A model generated the notes under the pieces. The model ran no database searches. It saw only the letters and a list, made by a program, of their open reading frames with translations, and had not been told where the DNA came from. Source: Azorhizobium oxalatiphilum (lineage in GTDB: Bacteria > Pseudomonadota > Alphaproteobacteria > Rhizobiales > Xanthobacteraceae). From it: DNA of 64,000 nucleotides. The number at the start of each line of letters is the position of its first letter. Within the stretch, counting starts at the first letter, position 1. Both the position numbers and the translations under genes were made by a program. This document shows positions 39,548-48,913 of the stretch, piece after piece. The stretch is from positions 217,897 to 281,896 of the forward strand of contig NZ_BMCT01000009.1 in the NCBI RefSeq assembly GCF_014635325.1, read 5' to 3'.

Positions 39548-40975
39548 TCAGTTCTCCGGGCCTTTGCCGCCGATGTTCTCCATGCTCGGTTCCTCCGCCG
39601 TTACGCCCATGGAGCGGTTGAGCAAGGCGGTGATGATCCACAGCACCACGCCGATGGCGATGAGGATGCCGGCCACCTTGTACTGAACCGGATCTCGCCC
39701 GGTCCAAGGGCCGGCGAGGAAGGCGCAGCACAGGGCACCTATCACCGGTACCACGGTTGGCGTGCGGAAATGCTTGTGCTCGACACTGTCCTTGCGCAGC
39801 ACCAGGACCGCCACATTCACCACGGTGAAGACGCACAGCAGCAGCAGCGCCGTGGTGCCGCCCAGCGCCGGTACCTCGCCGACAAAGGCGATGAGGGCGA
39901 AGGCGAGCAGGGTGGTGAAGGCGATGGCGATATAGGGCGTGCGGCGGCTGGGATGCACCTTGCCGAGCACGGCGGGCAGCACATGCTCGCGGCTCATGCC
40001 ATAGATCAGACGGCTGGCCATCAGCATGTTGATGAGGGCGGAATTGGCCACCGCGAACATGGTGATGAAGCCGAAGATCCAGATCGGGAAGCCGGGGGCG
40101 CCGGCCTGCACCACCTTCAGCAGCGGCGTCTCGCCTTCGCCCAGTTGCTCGGGCGAGACCAGCGTGATGGCGGAGACCGACACCAGCACATAGATGACGC
40201 CGGTCAGCCCAAGGCCGATGAGCAGCACTTTTGGGAAATGCCGGGTGGGGTCGGTGCATTCCTCCGCCATGTTCACCGAATCCTCGAACCCCACCATGGC
40301 GAAGAAGGCCAGCGTGGTGGCGGCGATGACCGGCCAGAAGATGCCGGTCTCGCCGGTGGGAAACTGGGTGACGCGGGAGACGTCGCCCTGTCCGGCGCCG
40401 ATCGCCCACAAGCCGATGAAGATGATGATGAGCAGGCCCGTCAGCTCCACGAGGGTGAGCACCACGTTGACCTTCACGCTCTCGCCCACGCCGCGCAGGT
40501 TCACGGCGGCCACCAGCGTCATGAACAGCAGCCCGATGAGCGTGATGCCGAAGCCGCCCGACAGCCCGAGCTGGAACGCGCCAGCGAAATTGGCGGCAAA
40601 GGCCCGTGATGCGGTGGCGGCCGAGGTGATGCCTGAGCACATCACCGCGAAGGCGACGATGAAGGTGATGAAGTGGATGCCGAAGGCGCGGTGGGCATAG
40701 AGCGCGGCGCCCGCCGCCTTCGGATACTTCGTCACCAGCTCCAGATAGGAGAAGGCGGTCATGCACGCGACCACGAAGGCGACGAGGAAGGGCAGCCACA
40801 CCACGCCGCCCACCTGCTTGGCCACCTGCCCGGTGAGGGCATAGATGCCGGTGCCGAGGATGTCGCCGACGATGAAAAGGAGAAGCAGCCAGGGGCCCAT
40901 CACCCGCTTCAGGCTGGGTTCGGTCTGGGTCGGGGTCTTGGCGGCGACCGGGCTGTTGAGGGTCATGTCGCTCAT
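39548..40975 (-). CDS. APC family amino acid permease
   Basis: This is a 475-residue transporter with 12 predicted helices. The first helix carries the substrate-binding break LLFIVGDILGTGIYALTGQV typical of APC permeases. The region VGFEDSVNMAEECTDPTRHFP near residue 225-245 (usually GFE/D...E) is the conserved helix 6 area. The start MSDMTLNS at 40975 follows GGAGACTTC. A longer frame to 41047 is less likely. It converges on the NrsF gene with 12 bp between stops. The substrate cannot be assigned. Confidence 0.88.
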   Translation of the reverse strand: MSDMTLNSPVAAKTPTQTEPSLKRVMGPWLLLLFIVGDILGTGIYALTGQVAKQVGGVVWLPFLVAFVVACMTAFSYLELVTKYPKAAGAALYAHRAFGIHFITFIVAFAVMCSGITSAATASRAFAANFAGAFQLGLSGGFGITLIGLLFMTLVAAVNLRGVGESVKVNVVLTLVELTGLLIIIFIGLWAIGAGQGDVSRVTQFPTGETGIFWPVIAATTLAFFAMVGFEDSVNMAEECTDPTRHFPKVLLIGLGLTGVIYVLVSVSAITLVSPEQLGEGETPLLKVVQAGAPGFPIWIFGFITMFAVANSALINMLMASRLIYGMSREHVLPAVLGKVHPSRRTPYIAIAFTTLLAFALIAFVGEVPALGGTTALLLLCVFTVVNVAVLVLRKDSVEHKHFRTPTVVPVIGALCCAFLAGPWTGRDPVQYKVAGILIAIGVVLWIITALLNRSMGVTAEEPSMENIGGKGPEN

Positions 40976-41088
40976 GGCTGAAGTCTCCGCCGGCGACCGG
41001 GGGATCATGCCGCCGTCTCTGGCAGGCTTAACAGTTGGGACGCCCACTGGTTCCTGACGTTAGGTCGCTTCGTGCTAGACTGGATGGC

Positions 41089-41463
41089 ATGAGCATACTC
41101 TCGGCACTGGAGCAGGCCGCTCTCCGCTCCATTCTCGCGGAGACCCCGGCGTTAGAAGGCCCGCTTACCCAACAGCTGGCGCGCGCCTTGGTGATGGAGC
41201 GCAGGAATACCGGGGCCGGCTTCTTCACCGCGCTCACCGTACCGGACGACATGCCGGCGGTGACGTGCCCACGTGTGCTGGGGCAGGAGACGCAGGCGCG
41301 TGTGCTCGGCCTCGCAGAGGGGCTCGGCTTCGTCCTGTTCATGGAAGACGGGCGCATGAGCGCGCTGGAGGGCTACGCCTGGGGGACGGGCGACACCACC
41401 GCGCTGGATTTCACCGGGCTCCCGTTCGAGATTTTCCGGGCGCCCGTGAGCGATCCCGGCTGA
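41089..41463 (+). CDS. Hypothetical protein
   Basis: I do not recognise this 124-residue soluble protein, which has no membrane helices or signal peptide. It begins SILSALEQAALRSILAETPA (amphipathic helix), continues with beta-rich segments (GAGFFTALTVPDD, LGFVLFMEDGRMSALEGYAW) and ends in TALDFTGLPFEIFRAP. This suggests a small alpha-beta fold. ATG 41089 follows TGGATGG. It is divergent from the APC permease gene, and the codon use looks native. Confidence 0.65.
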   Translation: MSILSALEQAALRSILAETPALEGPLTQQLARALVMERRNTGAGFFTALTVPDDMPAVTCPRVLGQETQARVLGLAEGLGFVLFMEDGRMSALEGYAWGTGDTTALDFTGLPFEIFRAPVSDPG

Positions 41464-41838
41464 ACAGCCGGCCGCTGCAGCTTTCCGCCGGCATCCTCCC
41501 GTCTGGGCGTCCCGCGCCGGGCGCGACGCCCAGGGCACCTCCTGCGCGCATTTGCACGTCCATGCCGGGCCGGGTTCACTCAGGGCCGGTTGCTTGCGCG
41601 TGTCGGGGGGATGGTGCCTGTCCGCAACCGGGGTGGCACGGAAGATGAAAGCGCATTCGGCTTCAATATTTTCATCACGGAAAAATTTGAACTGAATTCA
41701 AAATATGAAAATGAACGTCGAATATTTTAAAATTCATAAAGTATAGCAAGCTTGACCTTGTGCTTGGATGCGGCTTCACTGATTGGCAATGCGCAAATAT
41801 TGCAAGCGATTAAATGTTTGATGTGGGAGGGTATCATC
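41464..41838. other. AT-rich intergenic segment upstream of the GH16-like gene
   Basis: The first part (to about 41640) is GC-rich with no gene seen. From about 41650 to 41835 composition drops sharply, with runs such as AATATTTTCATCAC and ATTTTAAAATTC. Small dyads are present: TTTGAA-N5-TTCAAA near 41686-41702, and the near-palindrome GAATATTTTAAAATTC near 41720-41735. It probably holds the promoter and operators of the downstream gene and contrasts with the rest of the window. Confidence 0.6.
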
Positions 41839-42657
41839 ATGGCGTATGATGACGATACGCATATTCAGAACATCAACAATCCGGAGGCAAATAAATATTG
41901 CCCAAACAATAATCCGCTCATCGATTTTGCCGGCTACAAATGGTGGATCAATTACCATTGGAGCCAGAAGGACGGCACATATTTCTATGGAGATGGCGGG
42001 TCGTTCAATTCGATATTCGACCCAACGATCATCAAGGCAGATGGGCAAACCGTCCAGCTAGCTATTCGCAAGCCCTCGCCCGCGGATCCGAACCAGGTGT
42101 GGCGCACGTCGGAGATCGTTCTGGTCGATAAGCTCGGCTACGGGAAGTATCTGATTACGGCGGTCGCCGATAACGGCTCATTCGCCAATCTGGATCCTAA
42201 GGCCGTCTTCGGCGCCTTCACCTATCAATATTCCGAAGCGCCTCCGGAGCAGGGGCTGAACAAGCATCGGGAGATCGATGGCCTTGAGGTGCTGCGGGGC
42301 GGCGCCAGCAACGCCCAGTTCACGCTCCAGCCCTACGATCCGCCGCCGAACCCCGTCAAATTCTTCACCATCCCGCCGGATGTCGGGGTCCTGACGATGT
42401 ATCTGCACTGGTTCGAGGAGAACGGTGTGCCGGTCTGTCATTGGGCGCTGTATTACAAAGATCTGGATCTCGGCGGCATCTCCCTGCTGGGGCCGGATCA
42501 GGCCTGGCAGGCACAGGGCTTTGAACATTACATCCCCCGGCACACGGCCACGAGCTGCGAGCGGTTCCACATCAATCTCTGGCTGATGTTCGGCAAGAAC
42601 GCGACAGGACTCGAGCAATCGGTGACGGTGAAGCGCTTCCAGTTCGAGCCGGCCTGA
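41839..42657 (+). CDS. GH16-like (concanavalin-fold) protein, possible glycoside hydrolase
   Basis: This is a 272-residue protein without a signal peptide. It has the beta-sandwich look of GH16 enzymes: many alternating aromatic strands (KWWINYHWSQKDGTYFYGDG, YGKYLITAVADNGSF, LTMYLHWFEENGVPVCHWAL) and a central HREIDGLEVL. In the latter, EIDGLE (residues 145-150) fits the ExDxxE catalytic motif of GH16. This is a visual match only, and overall similarity may be remote. GGGAGGG precedes ATG 41839. The gene is less GC-biased at its 5' end than its neighbours, and the upstream DNA is AT-rich, which suggests acquisition by transfer. Confidence 0.6.
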   Translation: MAYDDDTHIQNINNPEANKYCPNNNPLIDFAGYKWWINYHWSQKDGTYFYGDGGSFNSIFDPTIIKADGQTVQLAIRKPSPADPNQVWRTSEIVLVDKLGYGKYLITAVADNGSFANLDPKAVFGAFTYQYSEAPPEQGLNKHREIDGLEVLRGGASNAQFTLQPYDPPPNPVKFFTIPPDVGVLTMYLHWFEENGVPVCHWALYYKDLDLGGISLLGPDQAWQAQGFEHYIPRHTATSCERFHINLWLMFGKNATGLEQSVTVKRFQFEPA

Positions 42658-42682
42658 GGTCGCATCCTCTTCCGAACGGGAT

Positions 42683-42704
42683 GCGCCGGGCCTTGGCCCG
42701 GCGC
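42683..42704. repeat. Perfect GC hairpin after the GH16-like gene
   Basis: GCGCCGGGCC and GGCCCGGCGC are separated by TT, 26 bp after the stop of the GH16-like gene. No U-tract follows on the + strand, so it may be a Rho-dependent pause or 3'-stabilising hairpin rather than an intrinsic terminator. Confidence 0.45.
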
Positions 42705-42716
42705 TCGCGTTCGAAC

Positions 42717-42744
42717 AAAAAAGGGCGCGGCCGATGCCGCGCCC
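42717..42744 (-). terminator. Rho-independent terminator for the minus-strand peptide gene
   Basis: The 9-bp stem GGGCGCGGC / GCCGCGCCC with a CGAT loop is flanked on its left by six A residues. Read on the minus strand it is a strong hairpin followed by TTTTTT. It lies 39 bp past the stop of the 57-codon gene at 42784-42957, which supports that small gene being real and expressed. Confidence 0.85.
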
Positions 42745-42783
42745 TGAACCTTCGGCAGCACCGCAAGGGTACCGGCCGGACGC

Positions 42784-42957
42784 CTATTGGGGGCCGGGCT
42801 TCTTCGTGCTGTTCAACTGGTCCAGCGACATGGACGAGAACGGGCTGGTGAAGCCGCCCGCCACCTCGTTCAGCTCACCGTCCGAGAGGGGAGCCGGGCC
42901 GGTCGCCGGCTGTTCGGCCGGAGGCGTGACAGGCGTCTTTTCGGTCTCGTCGGTCAT
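42784..42957 (-). CDS. 57-residue peptide with double-glycine-type leader motif
   Basis: This small gene encodes 57 residues on the minus strand. Residues 1-23 are Thr/Pro/Glu-rich. Residues 24-35 read LSDGELNEVAGG, which fits the LSxxELxxIxGG consensus of double-glycine leaders processed by C39-peptidase ABC exporters (Val for Ile). A 22-residue tail rich in Ser and Thr follows (FTSPFSSMSLDQLNSTKKPG and two more residues). A GGGGACC ribosome site precedes the ATG, and a dedicated intrinsic terminator follows. No C39 exporter or modification gene is adjacent, so the function (secreted peptide, or a family that only resembles a leader) is open. Overlapping + strand frames look non-coding. Confidence 0.65.
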   Translation of the reverse strand: MTDETEKTPVTPPAEQPATGPAPLSDGELNEVAGGFTSPFSSMSLDQLNSTKKPGPQ

Positions 42958-43075
42958 GCTGGTCCCCGTGCACGGTGACGGCCCCCGCGGGCCAGATGCA
43001 GCGGCAGCTTAGACGAAGATGCATCCTCTTCAATCGGTTTTGCCCTACCGCCAGCGGAAGGCGGGCCCGGAAACG

Positions 43076-43102
43076 AAAAAGGGCGCGACCGAAGTCGCGC
43101 CC
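43076..43102 (-). terminator. Rho-independent terminator of gltA
   Basis: The stem GGGCGCGAC / GTCGCGCCC with loop CGAA is preceded by AAAAA on the + strand, so the minus-strand transcript ends in a U-run. It lies 46 bp after the gltA stop. Confidence 0.87.
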
Positions 43103-43147
43103 TGATGGTTCGAGGGATGCGGGGCGAGCCCCGCTGCCCTCAGGTCC

Positions 43148-44452
<1,305 letters not shown>

Positions 44453-44563
44453 GAGGTCTCCCTTGAACTCGGGCCGAAAGGCTCTGCCTTTTCGCGGGCG
44501 CGAAAGGGCATCCGGGGCGCAGTCGTAAACCCTCCCTAAATTTGCCGCAAGCTCGACAAACGC

Positions 44564-45220
44564 TCAAAAAGACTTGCCTATTTCATGGGCAGTTGCGACC
44601 AGATCGTCGGGGGTGTTGACGTTGGCGAACGGGTCGAAAACCGTTGCGTTCCAAGCAACTTGCGTTGCGCCCTGCTCTTCTGTGAAGCGCCCCACGCGGC
44701 GCTCACCCGCTGCGAGATAAGCGTTCAGCGCATGGCGAAGCTTGATCGGCCATAGCGCCACGACGGGGTGGGTGCGGTCTCCGGAGGCGGCATGGGCCAT
44801 GGGTGCCCCGGTAATGGCCCTCTCGCGGTGCAGTTGAGCGACCAGATCGAGGGGGATGAGGGGAGAGTCGGCGGGCGTCGAGACCAGCCATTCCACTTCC
44901 GGGGCCAGTCGCGCCACCGCTTCCATCCCGGCCAGAACCCCCGCCAGCGGGCCGGGGTAATCGGGCAGGGTGTCGGGCAGCACCGTGAGGCCGAAGGCGG
45001 CGAAGCGGGCCGGATCGCCATTGGCGGACAGCAGCAGGCGCTCCACCTGCGGCGCGAGGCGGGCCTGCACATGGGCCAGCAGCGGCCGGCCGGCGAGGGG
45101 AACGAGCGCCTTGTCCACTCCACCCATGCGTCGCCCGAGCCCGCCCGCAAGGATCAGGCCGAAAGTGCGGGGCAGGGGAGCGAAATCCTGTGCGGACGCT
45201 CGGTCGGTCGAAAGAGGCAT
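44564..45220 (-). CDS. mobA: Molybdenum cofactor guanylyltransferase
   Basis: This 218-residue enzyme attaches GMP to molybdopterin to give MGD for DMSO-reductase-type enzymes. The nucleotide-binding signature LILAGGLGRRMGGVDKALVPLAG (about 19-42), the Asp of VSTPADSPLIPLDL and the C-terminal NVNTPDDL are characteristic of MobA. The start is uncertain: ATG 45220 is chosen, and an in-frame ATG at 45253 adds 11 unconserved residues. No other molybdopterin gene is adjacent. Confidence 0.9.
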   Translation of the reverse strand: MPLSTDRASAQDFAPLPRTFGLILAGGLGRRMGGVDKALVPLAGRPLLAHVQARLAPQVERLLLSANGDPARFAAFGLTVLPDTLPDYPGPLAGVLAGMEAVARLAPEVEWLVSTPADSPLIPLDLVAQLHRERAITGAPMAHAASGDRTHPVVALWPIKLRHALNAYLAAGERRVGRFTEEQGATQVAWNATVFDPFANVNTPDDLVATAHEIGKSF

Positions 45221-45279
45221 GGCGGGCTCGCTGCGGTCCGGCCGTGGGCGCATGAAGGAGAAGGCGGACCCATCATAGC

Positions 45280-45306
45280 AAAACGCCCGGCCGGAGCCGG
45301 GCGTTC
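45280..45306 (-). terminator. Rho-independent terminator of the GH17-GT2 glucan synthase gene
   Basis: AACGCCCGGC and GCCGGGCGTT form a perfect 10-bp stem with loop CGGA. On the minus strand it continues TTTTGC. It lies 34 bp downstream of the synthase stop. Confidence 0.8.
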
Positions 45307-45339
45307 GCTTGTCACATCAGGGCGGCACGTGTCCCGGCC

Positions 45340-47970
45340 TCATTCCACCACGGGCGCGCGCAGGGTGCGCAGGCCCAGCTTGGCGCGGGCGGCGCGCCAC
45401 ACGGCGAAGTCGTTGAACTTGGAGCCTTCCGCCAGCCCGATGAGGGACGCCGCCAGGAAGGGCAGGCTCTGGATCACCAGCGCCAGGGCATAGAGGTCCA
45501 CTTCGCGGATGGCGTGCCAGTTCTGCATGTGGACCGCGACACCGGCGGTGAACAGCAGGCCGCCGATCACCGTCTCCCAGAGGGCCGGGAAGGAGCGGGC
45601 GGCGCCCGCCAGCCAGTTGCCGCCCTTCGCCGTGCGGGCGAAGGCCAGATCCTTGTAGCGGAAGCCGTCATAGACCGCCTTGGCGACCGTGAACTGCACC
45701 GCCATGGCCGCGAAGGCGGCGCCCAGCATGCGCAGCGGCGTGGTGGCGACGCGCAGCCGGTACATGGCGATGAAGTGCAGCACATACACCAGGAAGGTGG
45801 CGATGATCGGCAGCGTCAGCACATGCGCCGGCACGGCGATGCCGAGGGCGAACACGAAGGGCACGAAGATCAGCGACAGGGCCGCCGCGACCGCACCCAC
45901 CGACTCGGCGCCGAGCCAGGTCACCCAGCCGAGCACGAAGTGCCGGCGCTGGGCAGTGGTGAGGCGCGAGTTGCCCGGCAGGAACCGCCGCCAGTGCTTC
46001 TTGATGATCTGGAAGCCGCCGTAGGCCCAGCGGTGACGCTGCTTCTTGAACGCCTCGAAGGTGTCCGGCAGCAGGCCCCAGCCGTAGCGCTTGCGGGTGT
46101 AATGGGTCTTCCAGCCGTTCTCGGCGATGGTCAGGCCGAGGTCGGTGTCCTCGCAGATGGTGTCGGACGACCAGGAGCCGGCCTCCATCATCGCAGCACG
46201 ACGGATCAGGCACATGGTGCCGTGGACGACGATGGCGTCTTCCTCGTTGCGCTGGACCATGCCGATGTCGAAGAAGCCGGCATATTCGGCATTCATCGCC
46301 TCATGCAGCGGGCTCACCGCGCCGTCGCGATGGTCCTGCGGCGCCTGGACGAGGCCCACGGTGGGGTCGTCGAAGCTCGGCACGAGGTCCTTCAGCCAGT
46401 CGGCATGCACCACATAGTCGGCGTCGATGATGCCGATGATCTCGGCGTCGTCGGCGGTGTGCTCGAGGGCGATGCGCAGGGCGCCGGCCTTGAAGCCCGC
46501 CACCTTCTCGGCGTTGATGAACTTGATGTGGGCGCCCAGCGTCTCGCAATGCGCGCGCACCGGTTCCACCATGGCCGGGTCGGGCGTGTTGTTGACGATG
46601 ATGACGGCTTCGAAGTTCGGGTAGTTGAGGCGGGCCACGCTGTCGATGGTCTGCTTCAGCATCTCCGGCGGCTCACGATAGGCCGGGATGTGGATGGAGA
46701 CCTTCGGGAAGCGGCCGGAATGGGCGCTGCGCTGGCTGTCGAGCATCTGGTTCTCGACCAGGCGCTTCGGCCGGCGGCCGAAGGCGACCGCGGTCAGTTC
46801 CTCGGCACGGTAGAGCACGCACAGCACCAGCGGCCCGAGCAGCAGCAGGCTCAGCGTCACGGTGATGTAGTTGCCGCCCGTCACATAGTGGGTCAGCCAG
46901 TAGTTGATGACGAGCGCTACCCAGGCACCCGCGCCATTGGCGGCGGCGGAAAGGGCGAGGCCCTGCTGGACCGTGACCGGCGCCCGCAGCATGGGCAGCG
47001 AGAACAGCACGCCGAGCAGCAGAGCGAGGATCGCCGTACGGCCATAGGTCTGCTCCACCAGCGGGCCGGTGAGCGGGAACTTCAGATGGCGCTGGGCATC
47101 CATGATGCCCCAGTACTGGCCGACCGAGCCCTCGAAGGACTTCCACGGCGCATCGAAGGCTTCGATGATGTTGTATTCGATGCCAAGCGCCTCGGCGCGA
47201 GCCGCGAAGGTGCGGATGACCTGCGCCTGCTTCAGCTCGCCGGGCACGGAGGCGTCGCGGTTATAGCCCGCGCTCGGCCAGCCGAACTCGGCAATCACGA
47301 TGCGCTTGCCGGGATAGGCGGCACGCAGGCGGTTGTAGATGTCGATGGAGCGGTCCACCACCTGCTCGGCGGGGACGCCTTCCCAGTAGGGCAGGATGTG
47401 CGCGGCGATATAGTCCACCGCCGAGACCAGCTCGGGATGGTCCAGCCACACGTTCCAGATCTCGCCGGTGGTGACCGGCACGTTGGTCTGGCGCTTCACC
47501 TTGCGGATGAGGTCGGCCATCTCGGCGGCCGACTTCTCGCCGCGGAAGATGGTTTCGTTGCCGACCACCAGGCCTTCGACGTTGGAATTCTTGTGGGTGA
47601 GGTCGATCGCGTTGCGCAGCTCGCGCGCATTGCGGTCCTCGTTCTTGTCGATCCAGGCGCCCACCGACACCTTGAGGCCGCGCGCGGCCGCAATGGGAGG
47701 CGTCAGCTCGACGCCGCCGGTGGCGGAATAGGTGCGGATGGAACGGGTATAGGGCGCCACCGCGTCCACGTCGGCGCGAATTTGCGCCTCATTGGTCGCT
47801 TCGCCCGCATCCGGATCGGCGCCACGGCCGTAAGGAGCGAACGACAGGCTTGAAAACCGATCAGTGACCGCCGGAGCGTTCACCTCGGTTTTCATGGACA
47901 TCCACATTGCGCCGTGAAACGCAGTCACAACCGCAATGATCGCCGCCGCAGCAGCAAGACCGGGACGCAT
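45340..47970 (-). CDS. Beta-glucan synthase: GH17-like domain fused to GT2 glycosyltransferase (NdvB-like)
   Basis: This is an 876-residue inner-membrane fusion. After one helix, residues about 35-300 form a GH17-like domain with both catalytic acids, E139 in VVGNETIF and E228 in IAEFGWPSAG. Three to four helices (about 310-395) follow, then a processive GT2 domain (about 425-650) with IIDADYV, EDTDLGL and QRHRWAYGG, then five or six C-terminal helices. This layout matches NdvB-type synthases of cyclic or linear beta-1,3 (1,6) glucans, where the GH17 part acts as a transglycosylase on the polymer. ATG 47970 is preferred, with GTG 48012 an alternative. It is grouped with a small exported protein and a divergent GH17 gene. 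Confidence 0.9.
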   Translation of the reverse strand: MRPGLAAAAAIIAVVTAFHGAMWMSMKTEVNAPAVTDRFSSLSFAPYGRGADPDAGEATNEAQIRADVDAVAPYTRSIRTYSATGGVELTPPIAAARGLKVSVGAWIDKNEDRNARELRNAIDLTHKNSNVEGLVVGNETIFRGEKSAAEMADLIRKVKRQTNVPVTTGEIWNVWLDHPELVSAVDYIAAHILPYWEGVPAEQVVDRSIDIYNRLRAAYPGKRIVIAEFGWPSAGYNRDASVPGELKQAQVIRTFAARAEALGIEYNIIEAFDAPWKSFEGSVGQYWGIMDAQRHLKFPLTGPLVEQTYGRTAILALLLGVLFSLPMLRAPVTVQQGLALSAAANGAGAWVALVINYWLTHYVTGGNYITVTLSLLLLGPLVLCVLYRAEELTAVAFGRRPKRLVENQMLDSQRSAHSGRFPKVSIHIPAYREPPEMLKQTIDSVARLNYPNFEAVIIVNNTPDPAMVEPVRAHCETLGAHIKFINAEKVAGFKAGALRIALEHTADDAEIIGIIDADYVVHADWLKDLVPSFDDPTVGLVQAPQDHRDGAVSPLHEAMNAEYAGFFDIGMVQRNEEDAIVVHGTMCLIRRAAMMEAGSWSSDTICEDTDLGLTIAENGWKTHYTRKRYGWGLLPDTFEAFKKQRHRWAYGGFQIIKKHWRRFLPGNSRLTTAQRRHFVLGWVTWLGAESVGAVAAALSLIFVPFVFALGIAVPAHVLTLPIIATFLVYVLHFIAMYRLRVATTPLRMLGAAFAAMAVQFTVAKAVYDGFRYKDLAFARTAKGGNWLAGAARSFPALWETVIGGLLFTAGVAVHMQNWHAIREVDLYALALVIQSLPFLAASLIGLAEGSKFNDFAVWRAARAKLGLRTLRAPVVE

Positions 47971-48182
47971 GGCCAGACCCACTCGAAAGGGGAGACGAAC
48001 CTCGGAACGCACGCATCAGACCACGGTTCCAGATCTGAAACGTAGGACACCCTTTCGACCTGCCCCGTCGGTCGGCACCGCCGTTTTTATGCGGCGATGC
48101 GATGAGACACTAAACGTCTCTTATCAATAGGTAAATGCAGACTGTGGCGGCCGTTCGGCGAGCCTGCGTCCGGCCAATGATC

Positions 48183-48647
48183 TTATTGTTGCGCAGGTGC
48201 AGCAACATAGTCGGGATTCACCCAGCACTGCTGCACGCGGCCGCCAAGACGCTCTTGCGTTTTTGGATCTATGTTGCCCTGGCGCACCAGGCAGCGGAAC
48301 GCGAGCTTCAAATGCTCGGTCGGGCAGCCGAAACGCTCGTACAACTCCAGATGCCGCCGTGCAGTGTCGATATCGTCGCGCCACAACAGTGCGGCGATGC
48401 GACGGCCGGTCCACACGCATTCCGGGAGGCCGGCGGTGCCCGGCAACTTGGAGGCTTCCACGAACTCTTCCACCGAGCGGCGCTGCGCCTCGCGGGCGGC
48501 CTGCTGCTCGGGGGTGAGCTGCTCCGTCGCCGCAGGCGGCTTGGGGGCGTCGCCGGCCGGCTGGGTCTGGGCCGCGAGCGGGCCCGACAAGGCAATCAGA
48601 AAGGCACCCAGAAGAAGCGGGAAACGGAAGCTGTGCATGACGGCCAT
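48183..48647 (-). CDS. Small exported protein of the beta-glucan locus
   Basis: This is a 154-residue protein with a signal peptide (FRFPLLLGAFLIALSGPLAAQ, cleavage near 27). An Ala/Pro/Gln linker follows, then a compact domain with four Cys residues (ECVWTGRRIAALLW, RFGCPTEH, FRCLVRQG, QQCWVNPDY), which suggests two disulfides. Proteins of this type beside GH17/GT2 genes in Bradyrhizobium-like genomes are annotated as beta-1,3/beta-1,6-glucan biosynthesis proteins. I rely on context and recall here. The start at 48647 is the best signal-peptide start. Confidence 0.75.
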   Translation of the reverse strand: MAVMHSFRFPLLLGAFLIALSGPLAAQTQPAGDAPKPPAATEQLTPEQQAAREAQRRSVEEFVEASKLPGTAGLPECVWTGRRIAALLWRDDIDTARRHLELYERFGCPTEHLKLAFRCLVRQGNIDPKTQERLGGRVQQCWVNPDYVAAPAQQ

Positions 48648-48913
48648 GGGGTTGGATGACTGCGGGGCGACGACGATAGGGCGCCGTTGCGAGGGCAAGT
48701 TAGAAGAAGGCTAACACTTTGTCAGCAAGTGGACACCAGCAAGCTTAAGACCGTTTGCGCAGTGGACAAATCGTGGCCGTACGGCGGCGGCGTCCCGCGT
48801 GCTCAAGGTCACGCCTGCGCCATGCCGGCGCCTTGCTGGCTTCACACTGGGCGTGTGAAGCTCTATGTCCCACTTCCCTTCCGTCGTCCCATCCCTGCCT
48901 TCCCGGAGTTCCC

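Noticed and set aside
42734..43012. A 92-codon + strand frame overlapping the peptide gene
   Set aside because: It runs through the minus-strand terminator hairpin and has no ribosome site. The minus frame has a motif, ribosome site and terminator.
41089..43147. A bacteriocin cluster around the double-glycine peptide
   Set aside because: No C39 exporter, immunity-like or modification gene is present; the neighbours are a GH16-like gene and gltA, so no cluster is claimed.
45514..47853. A 779-codon + strand frame over the glucan synthase
   Set aside because: The minus strand encodes GH17 and GT2 motifs; the + frame is a shadow.
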